DNA of 64,000 nt from Bradyrhizobium roseum (GTDB lineage: Bacteria; Pseudomonadota; Alphaproteobacteria; Rhizobiales; Xanthobacteraceae): positions 5,122,450-5,186,449 of the forward strand of contig NZ_CP129212.1 in assembly GCF_030413175.1 (NCBI RefSeq), written 5' to 3'. Position numbers and translations under genes: made by a program. The notes below the pieces were generated by a model. It did not search any database. It was given only the letters and a program-made list of their open reading frames with translations, and was not told where the DNA came from. Shown in pieces: positions 63,384 to 64,000 of the stretch (position 1 is its first letter; every line of letters begins with the position of its first letter).

Positions 63384-64000
63384 ATGGGCAGATCGGTTTC
63401 GAAGAAGAAGGCGTTCGTCGCGGGCGACGAGGAATCCGCGCGCGGGCGGCTGCTCAGCGCGGCAACGCACCTGTTCTGCAAGAACGGCATCAACGCCACC
63501 GGGATCGACGCCATCATCGACGAAGCCGGCACCGCCAAGACCACGCTCTACAAACTGTTCGGATCGAAGACCAACCTCGTCAACGCCGTGCTGGAAAGCG
63601 AAGGCAAGGCGTGGCGCGAATGGTTCATCGGCGCGATGGAAGAAGGCGGCGGTGACGCGCAGGCAAAGCTGAAGCGGATCTTTCCGGCGCTGAAGCGCTG
63701 GTTCGCCGAGGAGCGCTTCTACGGCTGCCCCTTCATCAACGCGGTCGCCGAGCATGACAAGGACGCCAAGGCGTTCCGCAACATCGCGCTACGGCACAAG
63801 AAGGTCGTGCTGGCGCATATCGAAAAGCTGGCGAGCGAAATGGGCGCCGCCGAGCCGCAGATGCTGGCGCATCAACTCGCGCTGTTGATCGACGGCGCCA
63901 TCGTCGCAGCGATGGTGTCGCGCGATCCGGGCGTGGCGGATACCGCCGGCCTTGCGGCAGGCTCGCTGTTCGGGCCTTCCAGGGCAAGGAAGCCGAAACG
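63384..64000 (+). CDS. TetR/AcrR family transcriptional regulator (3' end outside window)
   Basis: Reading frame with no stop before the window end; 205 residues are visible. N-terminal helix-turn-helix: ARGRLLSAATHLFCKNGINATGIDAIIDEAGTAKTTLYKLFGSKTNLVNAVL, a clear TetR fold. The C-terminal part contains FYGCPFINAVAEH, common in a TetR subgroup that responds to small organic effectors. Likely near complete, as TetR proteins are about 190-220 residues. Divergent from the OsmC gene, which is its likely target. Confidence 0.9.
   Translation, partial: MGRSVSKKKAFVAGDEESARGRLLSAATHLFCKNGINATGIDAIIDEAGTAKTTLYKLFGSKTNLVNAVLESEGKAWREWFIGAMEEGGGDAQAKLKRIFPALKRWFAEERFYGCPFINAVAEHDKDAKAFRNIALRHKKVVLAHIEKLASEMGAAEPQMLAHQLALLIDGAIVAAMVSRDPGVADTAGLAAGSLFGPSRARKPK

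Overview
The window looks like chromosomal DNA from a Bradyrhizobium/Rhodopseudomonas-type alphaproteobacterium (Nitrobacteraceae). The signs are high GC, HWE-family histidine kinases, a zeta-type ATPase inhibitor gene (DUF1476), several EcfG-like (GGAAC-N16/17-CGTT) promoter motifs, many orphan solute-binding proteins, and palindromic intergenic repeats typical of that group. I see no rRNA, tRNA, CRISPR array, transposase, phage gene or plasmid function. This is mostly ordinary core and accessory chromosome. Genes run off both edges: a kinase on the left and a TetR regulator on the right.

Layout. 0-4.5 kb: signalling genes (partial HWE kinase, lone receiver, large membrane hybrid kinase). 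4.5-7.9 kb: P1/DmpA-type peptidase, EF-hand protein, rpe, small exported protein. 7.9-11.1 kb: an operon of a metallophosphoesterase and a Ser/Thr kinase fused to a universal stress domain, then a TetR regulator preceded by a previously hidden 37-residue ORF and a perfect 24-bp operator. 11.3-17.9 kb: purB, murI, a serine hydrolase, an HpcH/HpaI aldolase, a stand-alone E2-like acyltransferase and rpsD with a clear promoter and terminator. 17.9-18.5 kb: hicAB toxin-antitoxin, apparently with a leaderless promoter. 18.6-25.5 kb: threonine aldolase, divergent GH17-like and Tat-exported GH1 glycosidases, and two overlapping serine hydrolase paralogues. 25.6-29.0 kb: grxD with a macro-domain gene, then egtB-egtD for ergothioneine behind a strong EcfG-type promoter. 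29-40 kb: small unknowns, LtrA, a BolA-family gene, DUF427, an OpgC-like acyltransferase, purL, a thioesterase, a DMT exporter, a peptide-type binding protein and a TPR protein.

40-43 kb: purC-purS-purQ, with a Bug-type binding protein translationally coupled to purQ. 43.3-45.5 kb: ATPase inhibitor zeta and a LysR regulator divergent from a PEP mutase/isocitrate lyase family gene. 45.6-51.5 kb: a cyanate locus (binding protein, permease, ATPase, cynS) facing a PAS-containing sigma-54 activator, with a textbook -24/-12 promoter and candidate upstream activator sites between them. 51.6-60.4 kb: methyltransferase, a second Bug protein, an exported beta-rich protein, an MCP with a C-terminal PilZ domain, and a second HWE kinase/PRC-barrel/receiver cluster. 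60.5-64 kb: sulfurtransferase, acyl-CoA dehydrogenase-like protein, OsmC protein and a divergent TetR regulator.

The best candidates for new biology are the sigma-54 control of cyanate detoxification, the kinase-USP/phosphoesterase pair with an altered catalytic loop, EcfG control of ergothioneine synthesis, the TetR-associated microprotein, and the hicAB leaderless operator. All functions are inferred by reading the sequence; no database search was run.
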